A DNA stretch of 64,000 nucleotides, taken from NCBI RefSeq assembly GCF_009690905.1, contig NZ_VOSW01000002.1:124001-188000 (forward strand). The letters are read 5' to 3'. The notes beneath the pieces are model-generated. The model was given only the letters and a program-made list of their open reading frames with translations. It did not search any database and was not told the DNA's origin. The stretch comes from Paraburkholderia madseniana (lineage in GTDB: Bacteria > Pseudomonadota > Gammaproteobacteria > Burkholderiales > Burkholderiaceae). Numbering within the stretch: the first letter of the stretch is position 1; every line of letters begins with the position of its first letter. Made by a program: the position numbers and the translations under genes. Shown here one piece after another: positions 50,663 to 62,457 of this stretch.

Positions 50663-51777
50663 TGCTTTCCTTCTGGGCTCGCGCCCGAAATCGAACCCGC
50701 CACAGTCGCGCAAATCTTTGCGACCTGTTCCGTGGCGTCGGGTTTCGCGAGCGAGCGCGAACGCTCTGCCATCTCTGCGAGGGTTTCTCGCGTCTGGCTG
50801 CGCAACCAGTCGGCGAGCATTTCCGCCGACAGATCGCGTTGCTGCACGACCAGCGCCGCACCGTTGTCGGCGAGGAACGCTGCATTAGTGGTTTGGTGAT
50901 CGTCTACTGCAAACGGGAACGGCACGAAGAATGCCGCCACGCCTACTGCTGAAATCTCCGACACGGTCATCGCACCCGAGCGGCAGATCACCAGATCCGC
51001 ATTCGAGTACGCGCTTGTCATGTCGTCGATGAAAGGCACGAGTTCCACATCGGCACCGGCCTGCAGGCACGCTGCCGCATAGTTCTCGCGCAGTGCTTCA
51101 ATATGCTTCGCGCCCGCCTGATGCACGATGCGCGGACGTTCATTCGGCGCCAGCAGCGCAACCGCGCGCGGCACCACTTCATTCAACGCCGCCGCGCCCA
51201 GACTGCCGCCCACCACCAGTACATTCAACGGACCGCTGCGCGCTGCGTAGCGTGCTTTGGGTGCAATTGCGCCCGCAAGTTCCGCACGAATCGGGTTTCC
51301 GGTCCATTCGCCATGCGGCAGCGCATTCGGAAATGCAACCAGCACGCGTTTCGCGACTTTCGCGAGCACCTTGTTGGCGAGACCCGCAATCGAATTCTGT
51401 TCATGCAACACCAGCGGACGGCCGCTCAATGCGGTCATCAAACCCGCCGGGAACGTGATGTAACCGCCCATGCCGAGCACGACATCCGGCTTCACGCGAC
51501 GCAGCACACTCAAACTCTGCGAGCAGGCGCACAGCAGATTGAGCGGCAGCATCAGCTTGGTCTTCAGGCCCTTGCCGCGCAGCCCGCCGAAGCGCACATA
51601 TTCCATCGGGATGCCGTGCTTCGGCACTAGCGTGGCTTCCATGCCCGCGGGATTTCCGAGCCATACGACCTTCCAGCCCCACGCCTGCATCAGGTGCGCG
51701 ACCGCGAGCCCCGGGAACACGTGTCCCCCGGTGCCACCGGCCATCACCATCAGCGTGCGTTGCGGGAGAGCCGTCAT
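50659..51777 (-). CDS. murG: UDP-GlcNAc:lipid I N-acetylglucosaminyltransferase
   Basis: Makes lipid II at the inner face of the membrane. The 372-residue GT-B enzyme has [14 protein letters not shown] at 14-27 and a second GGSLGA loop near residue 192; [12 protein letters not shown] is the acceptor-site signature. Overlaps ftsW by 4 bp (ATGA) and murC by 4 bp. Confidence 0.97.
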   Translation of the reverse strand: MTALPQRTLMVMAGGTGGHVFPGLAVAHLMQAWGWKVVWLGNPAGMEATLVPKHGIPMEYVRFGGLRGKGLKTKLMLPLNLLCACSQSLSVLRRVKPDVVLGMGGYITFPAGLMTALSGRPLVLHEQNSIAGLANKVLAKVAKRVLVAFPNALPHGEWTGNPIRAELAGAIAPKARYAARSGPLNVLVVGGSLGAAALNEVVPRAVALLAPNERPRIVHQAGAKHIEALRENYAAACLQAGADVELVPFIDDMTSAYSNADLVICRSGAMTVSEISAVGVAAFFVPFPFAVDDHQTTNAAFLADNGAALVVQQRDLSAEMLADWLRSQTRETLAEMAERSRSLAKPDATEQVAKICATVAGSISGASPEGKQ

Positions 51778-53054
51778 ACCTTCCCTCCGCGCATGAGCAC
51801 CCGGTTCTCGTAGTCCACACGCATCAATACGGCCACTGCCACGCAGTTCAGCACGATGCCCGAGCCGCCGTAGCTGACGAGCGGCAACGTCAGACCTTTG
51901 GTCGGCAGCAGGCCGAGATTCACGCCCATGTTGATAAAAGTCTGCGCGCCGAACCAGATGCCAACGCCCTTCGCGACTAACCCGGCAAACGTCCGGTCAA
52001 GTGCGAGCGCCTGACGGCCGATCTCGAACGAACGGCGCACGATCCAGTAAAACATCAGGATCACGACGAGCACTCCGACAAAACCCAGTTCCTCGCCGAT
52101 CACCGCGAGGATGAAGTCGGTATGTGCTTCCGGCAGGTAGTTGAGCTTCTCGACACTGCCGCCCAAACCCACGCCAAACCATTCGCCACGCCCGAACGCG
52201 ATCAACGAGTGCGTCAATTGATAAGCCTTGCCTTGCGCGTAACGGTCGTCCCACGGATCGAGGTAAGCAAAGATCCGCTCACGACGCCACGGTGATGCCC
52301 ATACCAGCAAGCTGAACGTACCGACCGCAGTCGCCACGAGGCCGCCGAACAGCTTGCCGTTCACGCCGCCGAGGAACAACACGCCCATCGCGATCGCAGC
52401 GATCACCATGAACGCGCCCATGTCCGGCTCAAGCAGCAGCAACGCGCCGACGAGACCCACTGCAACTGCCATCGGCAGAAAGCCCTTGGCGAAGCTGTGC
52501 ATGTATTCCTGCTTACGCACCGTATAGTTCGCCGCGTAAATCGTCACGGCCAGCTTCATGATTTCCGACGGCTGCATGTTCGTGATGCCGAGCGGAATCC
52601 AGCGACGCGCGCCGTTCACGCCCTTACCGACGTGCGGGATCAGCACGATCACCAGCGCGGCCAGCGAAATCAGGAACAGCTTCGGCGCGTACTTATCCCA
52701 CGTCGAGATCGGAATGCGGAACGACACGACGCCGATCACCGAGCCCATCACCACGAAAATGATCTGGCGCACGAGGAAGGCATAGTCGCGGTACGACGCG
52801 TACTTCGGCGAATCGGGCATCGCGATCGACGCCGAATACACCATCACGACGCCGAGCCCGAGCAACGCGACGACCACCCACAGCAGCGAGTGATCGTAGT
52901 CGAGCATCCGCGAGCGCAGCGGACGCACGCCGTTCACGGCGCTCGCGAGACCACTGCCGCCGGTGCGGCCGGAGGTGCGGCCCGTGCTACCCGTATCGCC
53001 ATTGCCGGCACGGGAGCCGGCCAGGCGCGAACCGAAACGTTCCGACCAGCTCAT
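51774..53054 (-). CDS. ftsW: SEDS peptidoglycan glycosyltransferase FtsW
   Basis: Divisome glycan polymerase partnered with FtsI. 426 residues: a 50-residue Gly/Ser/Arg-rich cytoplasmic leader, then about ten membrane helices, with the conserved [18 protein letters not shown] region, [16 protein letters not shown] and [16 protein letters not shown] near the C-terminus. The catalytic Asp of SEDS proteins is expected in the large loop. Confidence 0.97.
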   Translation of the reverse strand: MSWSERFGSRLAGSRAGNGDTGSTGRTSGRTGGSGLASAVNGVRPLRSRMLDYDHSLLWVVVALLGLGVVMVYSASIAMPDSPKYASYRDYAFLVRQIIFVVMGSVIGVVSFRIPISTWDKYAPKLFLISLAALVIVLIPHVGKGVNGARRWIPLGITNMQPSEIMKLAVTIYAANYTVRKQEYMHSFAKGFLPMAVAVGLVGALLLLEPDMGAFMVIAAIAMGVLFLGGVNGKLFGGLVATAVGTFSLLVWASPWRRERIFAYLDPWDDRYAQGKAYQLTHSLIAFGRGEWFGVGLGGSVEKLNYLPEAHTDFILAVIGEELGFVGVLVVILMFYWIVRRSFEIGRQALALDRTFAGLVAKGVGIWFGAQTFINMGVNLGLLPTKGLTLPLVSYGGSGIVLNCVAVAVLMRVDYENRVLMRGGKV

Positions 53055-54562
53055 ATTATCGTCCCCCGTTCAGCCGCGATGTCTTCCACCGTGCTGCGGA
53101 ACACCGCCGCGCGATGGGCGTAACCCTTGAACATGTCAAAGCTCGCGCAAGCCGGCGACAGCAACACGGCGTCCCCGGGTTGCGCCAATGCGGTGGCGGC
53201 CCGCGTCGCGTCTTCGAGCGTCGCGTGGTCGGTCATTGCGATGCCGGTGTCTTCCAGCGCGGCGCGGATCTGCGGTGCGTCGCGGCCGATCAGCATCACG
53301 GCGCGGCACCAGCGCATCACCGGCTCGGCGAGCGGCTCGAAATCCTGACCCTTGCCGTCGCCACCGGCGATCAGCACCGCACGCTGCGCGAGACCGTCGA
53401 GCGCAGCAACCGTCGCGCCGACATTGGTGCCCTTGCTGTCGTCGACGTAATCGACGCCTTCAATCGAGGCGATCAATTCCACGCGATGTGGCTCGCCACG
53501 GTATTCGCGCAGACCGTGCAGGAGCGGCGCGCCAGGCAGACCGATCGCGCGCGCCAATGCGTACGCGGCCAATGCGTTGGCGGCGTTGTGCAGGCCACGG
53601 ATACGCAATGCGTCCGCCGGCATCAGGCGCTTGAGCGCGATGTTCTTCGGTGCCGCCACTTCGTTCTTGCGACGGCGCGTCGGCGCGGGTTCGTCGCTGA
53701 CGTCGCGATCGTGCGCTTCGACCAGCCAGATCATGCCGTTGTCGCGCAGCAGACCATAGTCGCCGTCGTTCTTCGGCTCGGTCACGCCGAACGTGACCAT
53801 TGCGACGTCACCGTCCGAAGGCGTGAGCGCCATCACTCGGGCGTCATCGCGATTCAATACGCGCACGGTTTGTGTACCGAAGATGCGGCCCTTCGCGGCA
53901 GCGTACGCATCCAGGCCACCATGCCAATCCAGGTGATCTTGCGTGATGTTCAAGACGACCGCTGCATCCGGAGTAAACGTGTGTGCAGTTTCCAGCTGGA
54001 AGCTCGACAGTTCCAGCACCCACACGTCAGGCAACGCGGTGTTGTCGATCGCTTCGCTGAGCTTGTCCAGTGCCGCCGGGCTGATGTTGCCCGCCACCGC
54101 GACCTTCTTGCCGGCGCGTTCGCACAAGAGGCCAGTGAGGCTCGTCGTCGTGGTCTTGCCGTTGGTGCCGGTGATCGCGATCACCTTTGGCGCATAGCCG
54201 CTTTCGCCAAGCGTCTTCAATGCTTGCGCGAAGAATTCGAGTTCGCCCCACACGGGGATGTCTCGCTCACGCGCCGCAGTGATGAGCGGCAGCAAGTCAG
54301 CGGCGAGCGGCGACAACCCCGGGCTGATCGCGACGAGTTCGACGCCTTCGAGCAACGAGAGCGAGAACGGGCCGCCGACGAACTCGGCATCGACGCTGTG
54401 CGCTTCCAGCGCGGACAGGTTCGGCGGCACTTCGCGCGTATCGGCCACACGCAGCCGACAGCCGTGCCGCGCGCACCAGCGCGCCATCGCGAGACCGGAT
54501 TCACCGAGTCCCAGCACGAGCACCATCGGCTTTTGCCGATCCCGAAACTTCTCGCCAAACAT
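53051..54562 (-). CDS. murD: UDP-N-acetylmuramoylalanine--D-glutamate ligase
   Basis: Adds D-Glu. The 503-residue Mur ligase has P-loop [10 protein letters not shown] at 131-140; the middle contains a roughly 50-residue insert relative to E. coli MurD (438) around [20 protein letters not shown], which is Arg/charged and probably a surface loop. [11 protein letters not shown] is the conserved C-domain signature. Overlaps ftsW by 4 bp. Confidence 0.96.
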   Translation of the reverse strand: MFGEKFRDRQKPMVLVLGLGESGLAMARWCARHGCRLRVADTREVPPNLSALEAHSVDAEFVGGPFSLSLLEGVELVAISPGLSPLAADLLPLITAARERDIPVWGELEFFAQALKTLGESGYAPKVIAITGTNGKTTTTSLTGLLCERAGKKVAVAGNISPAALDKLSEAIDNTALPDVWVLELSSFQLETAHTFTPDAAVVLNITQDHLDWHGGLDAYAAAKGRIFGTQTVRVLNRDDARVMALTPSDGDVAMVTFGVTEPKNDGDYGLLRDNGMIWLVEAHDRDVSDEPAPTRRRKNEVAAPKNIALKRLMPADALRIRGLHNAANALAAYALARAIGLPGAPLLHGLREYRGEPHRVELIASIEGVDYVDDSKGTNVGATVAALDGLAQRAVLIAGGDGKGQDFEPLAEPVMRWCRAVMLIGRDAPQIRAALEDTGIAMTDHATLEDATRAATALAQPGDAVLLSPACASFDMFKGYAHRAAVFRSTVEDIAAERGTII

Positions 54563-54585
54563 CGCCTGCTTCCCCTAAATACGAC

Positions 54586-55755
54586 TTAACGCAACTTGAG
54601 CGTGGACAATCCGAACAGACACAACATCAACGTGATGATCCAGAAGCGCACCACCACCTGCGTTTCCTTCCAACCCGACAATTCAAAATGGTGATGCAGC
54701 GGCGCCATTTTGAAGAGACGCCGCCCTTCGCCGAAGCGGCGCTTGGTGAACTTGAACCACGTCACCTGCAACATCACGGAAAGCGTCTCCGCGACGAAAA
54801 TGCCGCCCATGATGAAGAGCACAATTTCCTGACGCACGATCACGGCGACCGTGCCAAGTGCGCCGCCGAGCGCGAGCGCCCCGACGTCGCCCATGAACAT
54901 CTGCGCCGGGTGCGTGTTGAACCAAAGGAACGCGAGCCCTGCCCCGCCCATCGCCGAACAGAAGATCAGCAATTCACCGGCACCGGGGATATGCGGAAAC
55001 AGCAGGTACTTCGAATAGACCGAACTACCCATCACATAAGCGAACACACCGAGCGATGCACCGACCAGCACGACCGGCATGATCACGAGGCCGTCGAGAC
55101 CATCGGTGAGATTGACCGCGTTACTCGCGCCGACGATCACCAGATACGTCAGTACGATGAAGCCCCATACGCCGAGCGGATAGCTGATCGATTTAACGAA
55201 CGGCAGCATCAGGTCGGCGCGCGCCGGCAAGCCCATCGACAAGCCGCTGCGCACCCACGCCATGAACAGGTCGAACACGCGCACGTTGCTCGCTTCGGAC
55301 ACGCTGAATGCGAGATACACCGCCGCGAACAGGCCGATCACCGACTGCCAGAAATACTTTTCGCGCGACGACATCCCGCGCGGGTCCTTGTAGACCACCT
55401 TGCGGTAATCGTCGACCCAGCCGATCACGCCGAAACCGAACGTGACGAGAATCACGATCCAGATGAAACGGTTGGTCAGATCGGCCCACAGCAACGTTGC
55501 CACGGCGATGCCGAGCAGAATCAACACGCCGCCCATCGTCGGCGTACCGGATTTGACGAGGTGCGTTTGCGGACCGTCTTTACGAACGGCCTGACCGACC
55601 TTCATCGCGGTCAGCTTGCGGATCACCGCCGGGCCACAGACGAGCCCGATCAGCAGCGCGGTGATGGTGGCCATCACCGCTCGGAAAGTCAGATAACTGA
55701 ACACGCGCAAGAAGCTTGCGTCATTCTGCAGCCATTGCGCCAGCGCCAGTAGCAT
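54586..55755 (-). CDS. mraY: Phospho-MurNAc-pentapeptide transferase
   Basis: Makes lipid I by linking the muropeptide to undecaprenyl phosphate. The 389-residue protein has ten membrane helices, with [27 protein letters not shown] (catalytic Asp pair) and [15 protein letters not shown]. Lies 17 bp after murF and 23 bp before murD. Confidence 0.98.
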   Translation of the reverse strand: MLLALAQWLQNDASFLRVFSYLTFRAVMATITALLIGLVCGPAVIRKLTAMKVGQAVRKDGPQTHLVKSGTPTMGGVLILLGIAVATLLWADLTNRFIWIVILVTFGFGVIGWVDDYRKVVYKDPRGMSSREKYFWQSVIGLFAAVYLAFSVSEASNVRVFDLFMAWVRSGLSMGLPARADLMLPFVKSISYPLGVWGFIVLTYLVIVGASNAVNLTDGLDGLVIMPVVLVGASLGVFAYVMGSSVYSKYLLFPHIPGAGELLIFCSAMGGAGLAFLWFNTHPAQMFMGDVGALALGGALGTVAVIVRQEIVLFIMGGIFVAETLSVMLQVTWFKFTKRRFGEGRRLFKMAPLHHHFELSGWKETQVVVRFWIITLMLCLFGLSTLKLR

Positions 55756-55772
55756 GCTTCGGTCCTTCTATT

Positions 55773-57200
55773 TCAATGTGCAGCGGGCGTATTGCCCGCT
55801 GCGTTGGGTTGTGGACTCGTTACGGCGTCCACCACGCGTTCCATTTGCATGAAGCGCGAGCCTTTCACGAGAAGCGTTGCAGCGGCGCCAAAACCCGCCT
55901 GCTGCAATTGCGCGACCAGCGTGCCGACATCGGCCACGTGATGTGCGCCCGTGCCATACGCGGTGCAGGCGTCGCGCGAGGCGTCGCCCATGGCGTACAG
56001 GACGTCGATACCGCGTTCTTTGGCGTAGGCACCGATTTCACGGTGAAACGCCGGGCCGTTGTCGCCGACTTCGCCCATGTCGCCCATCACCAGCACGCGC
56101 GGTGATTCGCGCGACGCGAGTACGTCGATCGCCGCGCGCATTGAATCGGGGTTCGCGTTGTAGGTGTCGTCGATCACCGTTGCGCCGGCGAGTGTGCCGA
56201 GCGCGGCGCGCTTCACCTGCAAACGGCCTTTCACGGCGCCGAACGATTCGAGGCCGCGCTTGATTGCGTCGAGCGACACGCCTGCAGCGAGCGCGGCGGA
56301 AGTCGCGGCCAACGCGTTGTGCGCGTTGTGGTTGCCGAGCACTTGCAGCGTGACGTCGACGTGGCCTTCCGGTGTGTCGATGCTCAGAACGTTGCCGGTG
56401 AACGTGCCGGTTACGGCGGCTTCGGTCACGCGCTCGGCGGTGTTCAAGGCGAAGTCGATGATGCGGTTGCCGGTTGCGGCGACGCGCCAGATGCTTGCGT
56501 AGGCATCATCGGCCGGGAACACGGCGACGCCTTCCGGCGTGAGCGCGTGAATCACGCTGGCGTGTTCGAGCGCAACGGCTTCGACTGTCGCCATGAATTC
56601 CTGATGCTCGCGCTGTGCGTTGTTCACCACCGATACCGTCGGCTCGGCGATCTTCGCGAGCAGCGAGGTCTCGCCCGGATGGTTCATGCCGAGTTCGACC
56701 ACCGCCAGTTGATGCGCGGCGTGCAGACGGAACAGCGTGAGCGGCAAGCCGATATCGTTGTTGAAGTTGCCAGCAGTCGCGAGGCGTGCGTCCGCGCCGA
56801 CCGCAGCGGCGAAGATCGATGCGATCATTTCCTTGACCGTCGTCTTGCCGTTGCTGCCCGTCACGGCGACGAGCGGCATGCTGAATGTGCGCCGCCAGCC
56901 GCGCGCAAGTGCACCGAGCGCGAAACGCGTATCGGCTACGCGCAAAGCGGGCACGTGCCAGTCTTGAGGCGTGCGCGTCACCAATGCCGCCGTGACGTTA
57001 CGCGACGCGACTTCCGGCAGGAAATCGTGCGCATCGAAACGCTCACCCTTGATCGCGACGAACAGATCGCCCGGACCGACACTGCGGCTATCGGTCGAAA
57101 CACGTTCGAACGTGACGTTGTCGTCACCCAGCACGGTGGCGCCGGGGATCAGCGCAGCGGCTTCACGCAGCGAGAACATTGCGGTACGCCGCCCGGTCAT
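55773..57200 (-). CDS. murF: UDP-MurNAc-tripeptide--D-Ala-D-Ala ligase
   Basis: Adds the dipeptide made by Ddl. 475 residues; P-loop TGSNGKTTVKEM near 115-126, VVELGMNHPGE and DDTYNANPDSM are MurF signatures. The start overlaps the murE stop as ATGA; an alternative ATG seven codons later (MFSLREAAALIPG) is possible. Confidence 0.96.
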   Translation of the reverse strand: MTGRRTAMFSLREAAALIPGATVLGDDNVTFERVSTDSRSVGPGDLFVAIKGERFDAHDFLPEVASRNVTAALVTRTPQDWHVPALRVADTRFALGALARGWRRTFSMPLVAVTGSNGKTTVKEMIASIFAAAVGADARLATAGNFNNDIGLPLTLFRLHAAHQLAVVELGMNHPGETSLLAKIAEPTVSVVNNAQREHQEFMATVEAVALEHASVIHALTPEGVAVFPADDAYASIWRVAATGNRIIDFALNTAERVTEAAVTGTFTGNVLSIDTPEGHVDVTLQVLGNHNAHNALAATSAALAAGVSLDAIKRGLESFGAVKGRLQVKRAALGTLAGATVIDDTYNANPDSMRAAIDVLASRESPRVLVMGDMGEVGDNGPAFHREIGAYAKERGIDVLYAMGDASRDACTAYGTGAHHVADVGTLVAQLQQAGFGAAATLLVKGSRFMQMERVVDAVTSPQPNAAGNTPAAH

Positions 57201-58744
57201 TCGCCACCTCCGCGTGCGTGCGTCGCCCGTGCGGCGAGCGCAAGGCGAGCATGGTCCTGATCGGAGAACGCGCGTTTCTTACCCATGATTTCCTGTGTTG
57301 CTTCGTGCCCCTTGCCGGCCAGCACGATGACATCTTCGCGCGCGGCGCAGCGGATCGATTGCAGGATCGCACTTGCGCGGTCTTCGATGCGACGGGCCTT
57401 CGACGCGTCTTTCATGCCTGCGGCAATCTGCTCGATGATCGACTGCGGATCTTCGCTGCGCGGGTTGTCGCTCGTCACGACGACGCCGTCGGCGAGCTTC
57501 TCGGCGATCGCGCCCATCAGCGGACGCTTGGTCGCGTCGCGGTCGCCGCCGCAACCGAACATGCAGATCAGTTCGCCGCCGCGTGCGGCCGCCATCGGGC
57601 GCAGTGCTTCCAGGGTCTTTTCCAGCGCGTCCGGCGTGTGCGCGTAATCGATCACGACGAGCGGCTCATCGTTCTGCAAACGGCCGCCGAGACGCTGCAT
57701 GCGGCCATTTACCGGTTCGAGCTTCGCCAGTTCGGCCAGTGCGGCGTCAAAAGGCACATCAGCGGCAAGCAATGCGCCGAGTACGCCGAGCAGATTACTG
57801 ACGTTGAAAGCGCCGAGCGTTTGCACTTCGACGTCGGCATTGCCCCAGTCGGATGTGGTCAGGTGAAACGCGGTGCCGATCGCGGTGGCGCGCACGTTCG
57901 AGGCGAGCAGCAACGCGTCGGCTTGCGGCGCGTCTTTGAGCGCTTCGTCGAGACCGAAGGCGACCGTGCGAGCATGGCCCTTCGTGCTCGCGAGCAGCCG
58001 ACGACCTGCAGCGTCGTCACGGTTGATCACCGCGGCGCGCAGTTCCGGCCATGCGAAAAGACGCGCCTTCGCCGTTTCGTACGCTTCGAACGTACCGTGA
58101 TAGTCGAGGTGGTCCTGTGTGAGATTCGTGAACACGGCGATGTCGAACGCCGTGCCGTTCACGCGGCCTTGATGCAGCGCGTGCGACGACACTTCCATCG
58201 CGACTGCTTGAGCGCCGGCATCGCGCAATTGCGCGAGACTGCGTTGCAGTTGCGGCGCGTCGGGCGTCGTGAAACCGGTGTGTACGAGTTGACCCGGCAG
58301 ACCGGTGCCGAGCGTGCCGATGATCGCACAACGCTTGCCGAGCGCGGTCAAGGCTGCCGAGATCCATTGGCTGCAGGAGGTCTTGCCGTTCGTGCCGGTG
58401 ATACCGACCGTCAGCATGCCGTCGCTCGGATCGTTATACCAGGCGCTCGCAATCGAACCGGCGAGTTCGTTCAACGCCGGCACGGCCAGCGTAGTGGACG
58501 AATCGATCGCACCGCTAAAGCCTTCGGGCTGAACCAGCACGGCTGCCGCGCCACGCTCGATCGCGCCGTCGATGAACGGACGGTTGTCCGCGCCGTCGAC
58601 CGCATAGGCGAAAAACGCGTCGCCCGCTGCAAGCGAGCGCGTGTCGGCGTGCAGATGCGCGCCTGGCTGCACGCGAGCGTGCAGCCAGTTGAGTGCGTCG
58701 GCAATTTGCCGGTGCGCTGGGTGCTTCTTACGCAGCGCGCTCAT
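57197..58744 (-). CDS. murE: UDP-MurNAc-L-Ala-D-Glu--meso-2,6-diaminopimelate ligase
   Basis: Adds the third residue. The 515-residue ligase has P-loop [10 protein letters not shown] near 118-127. The motif DNPRSEDP marks a meso-diaminopimelate-adding enzyme rather than a lysine type, as expected for a Gram-negative. Overlaps ftsI and murF by 4 bp each. Confidence 0.97.
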   Translation of the reverse strand: MSALRKKHPAHRQIADALNWLHARVQPGAHLHADTRSLAAGDAFFAYAVDGADNRPFIDGAIERGAAAVLVQPEGFSGAIDSSTTLAVPALNELAGSIASAWYNDPSDGMLTVGITGTNGKTSCSQWISAALTALGKRCAIIGTLGTGLPGQLVHTGFTTPDAPQLQRSLAQLRDAGAQAVAMEVSSHALHQGRVNGTAFDIAVFTNLTQDHLDYHGTFEAYETAKARLFAWPELRAAVINRDDAAGRRLLASTKGHARTVAFGLDEALKDAPQADALLLASNVRATAIGTAFHLTTSDWGNADVEVQTLGAFNVSNLLGVLGALLAADVPFDAALAELAKLEPVNGRMQRLGGRLQNDEPLVVIDYAHTPDALEKTLEALRPMAAARGGELICMFGCGGDRDATKRPLMGAIAEKLADGVVVTSDNPRSEDPQSIIEQIAAGMKDASKARRIEDRASAILQSIRCAAREDVIVLAGKGHEATQEIMGKKRAFSDQDHARLALAARATHARGGGE

Positions 58745-60606
58745 CGCACAACTCCGGGATGGCTTTTCGCGTTGGCGGAAATCGTCATTTTCTTCGCGCC
58801 GGCGCTGGTGGAAAGTTTCTTGACCGTTGCGGGCGAGGGCGGTGCGCCTGGCGCAGCAGGCGCTGAGTCGTCCGACACGACCATCTGTTTGACCGGCATA
58901 TCCGGCGGCACATTCAGCGAACGCAGCGTGTCGCCGACAATCGACGAGAACACCGGACCGGACACCTGACCGCCGAAGTGGCTGCCCGCCGTCGGTTCGT
59001 CGACCGACACGGCGACGACGATGCGCGGATTCGGCATCGGCGCCATGCCGACGAACGAGGCGCGGTACTTGGAGTGGTCGTAGCCGTGAGCACCATGCTT
59101 GTACGCAGTGCCGCTCTTGCCGCCGACGCGATAGCCCGGCACGGCCGCATCCGGCGACGTGCCGCCAGGCGCCGTGACGGTTTCAAGCATCGCCCGCACT
59201 TCGCGAGCGGTGGTGGGCGCGAAAATTTGCGGCCCCGTGGCCGGCTGATCGCCAGGCGTGCGGAAAATCGACACCGGCATGATCTCGCCGTCATGCGCAA
59301 TCGCGGTGTACGCACGGCCCAACTGGAACAGCGACACCGACAAGCCGTAGCCGTACGACATGGTCGCCTGTTCGATGCGGCGCCAGCTCTTCCACGGACG
59401 CAGACGGCCCGCCGCCGCGCCCGGGAAGCCGACCTTCGGCGCCTGGCCGAGACCGATGCTGGTGTACATGTTCCACATCTCTTCGGGCTTGAGCTGCATG
59501 GCGATCTTCGTCGCGCCGATATTGCTCGACTTCTGGATCACGCCGCCTACAGTCAGCACGCCGAACGCGCTGTCGTCGGTAATTGGCGCACCGTCGAGCA
59601 CAAAGCGGCCCGGCCCCGTATCTACCAGTGTAGTCGGCGTCACGCGGTGCAGGTCGAGCGCGAGCGACACCGTGAACGGCTTCATGATCGAACCCGGCTC
59701 GAAGGTGTCCGTGAGAATGCGGTTGCGAAGTTGGTCGCCTGTGAGGTGCGAACGGTCGTTCGGGTTGTACGTCGGGTAGTTAACCAGCGCGAGCACTTCG
59801 CCGGTTCGCACGTCGATCACCATCGCCGCGCCGGCCTTCGCCTTGAATTTCTCGACGGCCGCTTTCAGGTTCGTATAAGCGATGTACTGGATCTTGCTGT
59901 CGATAGAGAGATCGACGTCCTGGCCGTTGTGCGGCACGACCTGTTCGTCCACATCCTCGATGATGTGACCCATGCGGTCCTTAATGACGCGGCGGCTGCC
60001 CGACATGCCGGCCAGCAACTTCTGGTCGCCGAGTTCGACGCCTTCCTGGCCTTCGTCTTCCACATTGGTGAAGCCGATCAGGTGAGCCGTGATCTCGCCT
60101 TCCGGATAAAAGCGCTTGTACTCGTCGCGTGCGTAAATGCCGGGGATGTCCAGCTCGGTGACTTTCTCGGCGACGTCGACCGGCACCTGCCGCTTCACGT
60201 AGACGAAGTTCTTGTCCTCGGACAGCTTGGCGCGCAACTCCTTGTTCGTCATGCCGAGCAGCTTGCCGAGCTGATTCAGCTTGTCGGCCCCGAGGTCGTC
60301 CGGCACCGAATCGGGAATTGCCCAGATCGCGCGCACCGGCAGACTCGTGGCGAGCACGAGGCCGTTGCGGTCGAGAATCTTGCCGCGCGTGGCCGGCAGT
60401 TCGAGCCGGCGCTGATAGCGGATTTCACCCTGCTTCTGATAGAAGGCGTTGCCCGGCCCCTGAATCCAGAAGGCGCGCGCGGTCAGCGCGACAAACGCCA
60501 TGAACAGCATGAACACGACGAGTTTCGAGCGCCACATGGGCAGGCGCACCGACAGGATCGGGTTCGCCGAAAAGGCGACGCTTTTGCGAGTCGACGATTT
60601 TTTCAT
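58741..60606 (-). CDS. ftsI: Septal peptidoglycan transpeptidase FtsI (PBP3)
   Basis: Cross-links septal peptidoglycan with FtsW. The 621-residue class B PBP has a membrane anchor at about 29-47 (LVVFMLFMAFVALTARAFW). Active-site motifs: SxxK as S306-I-M-K309, SSN at 360-362 and KSGT at 497-500. A 45-residue Pro/Ala/Ser-rich tail follows the transpeptidase domain. Overlaps ftsL and murE by 4 bp. Confidence 0.97.
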   Translation of the reverse strand: MKKSSTRKSVAFSANPILSVRLPMWRSKLVVFMLFMAFVALTARAFWIQGPGNAFYQKQGEIRYQRRLELPATRGKILDRNGLVLATSLPVRAIWAIPDSVPDDLGADKLNQLGKLLGMTNKELRAKLSEDKNFVYVKRQVPVDVAEKVTELDIPGIYARDEYKRFYPEGEITAHLIGFTNVEDEGQEGVELGDQKLLAGMSGSRRVIKDRMGHIIEDVDEQVVPHNGQDVDLSIDSKIQYIAYTNLKAAVEKFKAKAGAAMVIDVRTGEVLALVNYPTYNPNDRSHLTGDQLRNRILTDTFEPGSIMKPFTVSLALDLHRVTPTTLVDTGPGRFVLDGAPITDDSAFGVLTVGGVIQKSSNIGATKIAMQLKPEEMWNMYTSIGLGQAPKVGFPGAAAGRLRPWKSWRRIEQATMSYGYGLSVSLFQLGRAYTAIAHDGEIMPVSIFRTPGDQPATGPQIFAPTTAREVRAMLETVTAPGGTSPDAAVPGYRVGGKSGTAYKHGAHGYDHSKYRASFVGMAPMPNPRIVVAVSVDEPTAGSHFGGQVSGPVFSSIVGDTLRSLNVPPDMPVKQMVVSDDSAPAAPGAPPSPATVKKLSTSAGAKKMTISANAKSHPGVVR

Positions 60607-60953
60607 CGCACGCCTCCGCGACGGCTCGCGACCGGCGCCGACGCCGGGCCGGAAGTCGGGATCGGTGCGTCCTCAGCCTTGGCGGCGCCCGGATCGAGCG
60701 TCAGGTACTGGGTGCGCCCGGTCGTGACTGATTGCATCTTCAGGGAATCAGTGGCGATCTGCTCGATGCGCGACGTCTTCGACAACGCGCTCTGCTGATA
60801 TTGAAGCTGCGAATAATCCTGCTGCAACTGGCGCTCCTGCGATTGCGCGCGCTGCAACTGGATAAAGATCTGACGCTGCTGATTGGTAGCGTTGACGACC
60901 GACAAAGCGCAGCCCATCACGATCATCAGCAGGAAGATATTGAGGCGGCTCAT
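60603..60953 (-). CDS. ftsL: Cell division protein FtsL
   Basis: The 116-residue bitopic protein forms a coiled coil with FtsB and links FtsQ to FtsWI. Membrane helix at 4-21 ([18 protein letters not shown]), then a Gln/Leu-rich coiled coil (about 25-65) and a disordered tail. Position between rsmH and ftsI is diagnostic. Confidence 0.94.
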   Translation of the reverse strand: MSRLNIFLLMIVMGCALSVVNATNQQRQIFIQLQRAQSQERQLQQDYSQLQYQQSALSKTSRIEQIATDSLKMQSVTTGRTQYLTLDPGAAKAEDAPIPTSGPASAPVASRRGGVR

Positions 60954-61903
60954 GGCGCGATCCGCTCCGCCACACGCATCACGGCAGAACGGGCGCGCGG
61001 GTTCGCGGCGACTTCAGCGTCGCTGGCGAACACGCGGCCAATGATTTTGAGCGGAGGGCTCGGCAAATCGACCGCACGAATCGGCAGACGGCGGTCCACC
61101 GCAGGCGTACTGGCGTGCGCCTGCATGAATCGTTTGACGATCCGGTCCTCGAGCGAATGAAAGCTGATGACCACCAGCCGCCCCCCTTGCTCCAACAGCG
61201 ACAACGCTGCTTCTAAAACGACTTGCAGCTCCGCAAGCTCTTGATTGATGTGAATCCGTATAGCTTGAAAGGTGCGGGTTGCCGGATCCTTGCCCTTCTC
61301 ACGGGTTTTGACGACGTTAGCCACGATTTGGGCAAGCTCGCCCGTGCTGACGAGAGGCCCAAGACGGTCGGACTCTGCCCGGCGAGCAACAAGCGCCTTT
61401 GCAATCTGAAAAGCAAACCGTTCTTCCCCATAATCTCGTATCACCTCCGTCAGTTCCTGCACCGTGGCCCGCGCCAGCCAGTCAGCCGCAGACTCGCCGC
61501 GCGTCGGGTCCATCCGCATGTCGAGCGGGCCGTCGGCGCGGAAACTGAAACCCCGCTCCGGGTCGTCGACTTGCGGCGACGACACGCCCAGATCCAGCAA
61601 AACACCCGACACCCGCCCTACCCCGCGCTCCGCAATCGCGTCACGCAGTGAAGCAAAACTCTCGTGCACGATGCCAAAGCGCGGATCCGCAATCTGCTGG
61701 GCCGTGGCGATGGCGAGCGGGTCTTTGTCGAACGCGATCAGGCGTCCGGCTTCACCCAGCTTCTCCAGCACCAGGCGGCTATGACCGCCGCGCCCAAACG
61801 TACCGTCCACATAAACGCCGTCCGCGCGCGTGACCAGCGCTTCAACCGCCTCTTCCAGCAGCACCGTGCGATGCTGCAATTCGTTTCCCATCGCAGGTGC
61901 CAT
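60950..61903 (-). CDS. rsmH: 16S rRNA m4C1402 methyltransferase
   Basis: N4-methylates C1402 of 16S rRNA. The 317-residue SAM enzyme begins with [13 protein letters not shown] and [13 protein letters not shown] (SAM motif I); [14 protein letters not shown] and [14 protein letters not shown] are family signatures. A second ATG 12 bases in (MGNELQHR) is an alternative start. 15 bp after mraZ. Confidence 0.96.
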   Translation of the reverse strand: MAPAMGNELQHRTVLLEEAVEALVTRADGVYVDGTFGRGGHSRLVLEKLGEAGRLIAFDKDPLAIATAQQIADPRFGIVHESFASLRDAIAERGVGRVSGVLLDLGVSSPQVDDPERGFSFRADGPLDMRMDPTRGESAADWLARATVQELTEVIRDYGEERFAFQIAKALVARRAESDRLGPLVSTGELAQIVANVVKTREKGKDPATRTFQAIRIHINQELAELQVVLEAALSLLEQGGRLVVISFHSLEDRIVKRFMQAHASTPAVDRRLPIRAVDLPSPPLKIIGRVFASDAEVAANPRARSAVMRVAERIAP

Positions 61904-61918
61904 ATATGTAGTCCGCGA

Positions 61919-62347
61919 TCAGAACGTGAAATTCTTTAACGCTTCGGGCATGCCCTCAGCGATCGCTGCCTGTTCCTTTGCTGCGTAAATTTGTGCGTCC
62001 CACAATTCAAAATGACGACCCATGCCGAGCAGGTTCACTTCCTTTTCCAGCGAGCCGGCCGCGCGCAATTCCGGCGACACGAGCACGCGGCCCGCGCCGT
62101 CCATATCGACGTCCATGGCATTGCCGAGAAAAATGCGCTTCCACCACGCCGCGTTCATAGGCAACTTGTCGACCTTGTCGCGAAAGATCTCCCATTCCGG
62201 GCGCGGAAAGAGCAACAGGCAGCCGTCCGGGTGCTTGGTGATCGTCACCCGGCCCTCTGCCTGTGTTTGCAGCGCGTCCCGATAGCGAGAGGGAATCGAC
62301 ATCCGCCCTTTCGCATCGAGCGTCAGCGCCGACGCCCCTTGGAACAC
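61919..62347 (-). CDS. mraZ: Transcriptional regulator MraZ
   Basis: DNA-binding protein that represses the dcw operon. The 142-residue protein contains two SpoVT/AbrB-like repeats, starting [23 protein letters not shown]. The start is a GTG with GGGAGA at about 5 bp; the frame is open upstream but lacks conserved sequence. First gene of the dcw cluster, with its own binding repeats just upstream. Confidence 0.95.
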   Translation of the reverse strand: MFQGASALTLDAKGRMSIPSRYRDALQTQAEGRVTITKHPDGCLLLFPRPEWEIFRDKVDKLPMNAAWWKRIFLGNAMDVDMDGAGRVLVSPELRAAGSLEKEVNLLGMGRHFELWDAQIYAAKEQAAIAEGMPEALKNFTF

Positions 62348-62422
62348 TTCGCTCTCCCGTGTCGGCGTTTTTTTCGCCGGCTGTCCGATTCGTGAAAATC
62401 TACCCGAAACCGCCTGTGAGAT

Positions 62423-62457
62423 CACACAAAAATACACTTTCTCACACTGTCTCCCAC
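62423..62457 (-). promoter_or_regulatory. MraZ-binding direct repeats
   Basis: On the minus strand GTGGG, GTGTG, GTGTA and GTGTG (plus-strand 62453-62457, 62443-62447, 62433-62437, 62423-62427) recur exactly every 10 bp. In E. coli and mollicutes MraZ binds 10-bp-spaced TGGG/GTGTG-type repeats upstream of its own gene. The array overlaps the -10 and extends downstream. Confidence 0.75.
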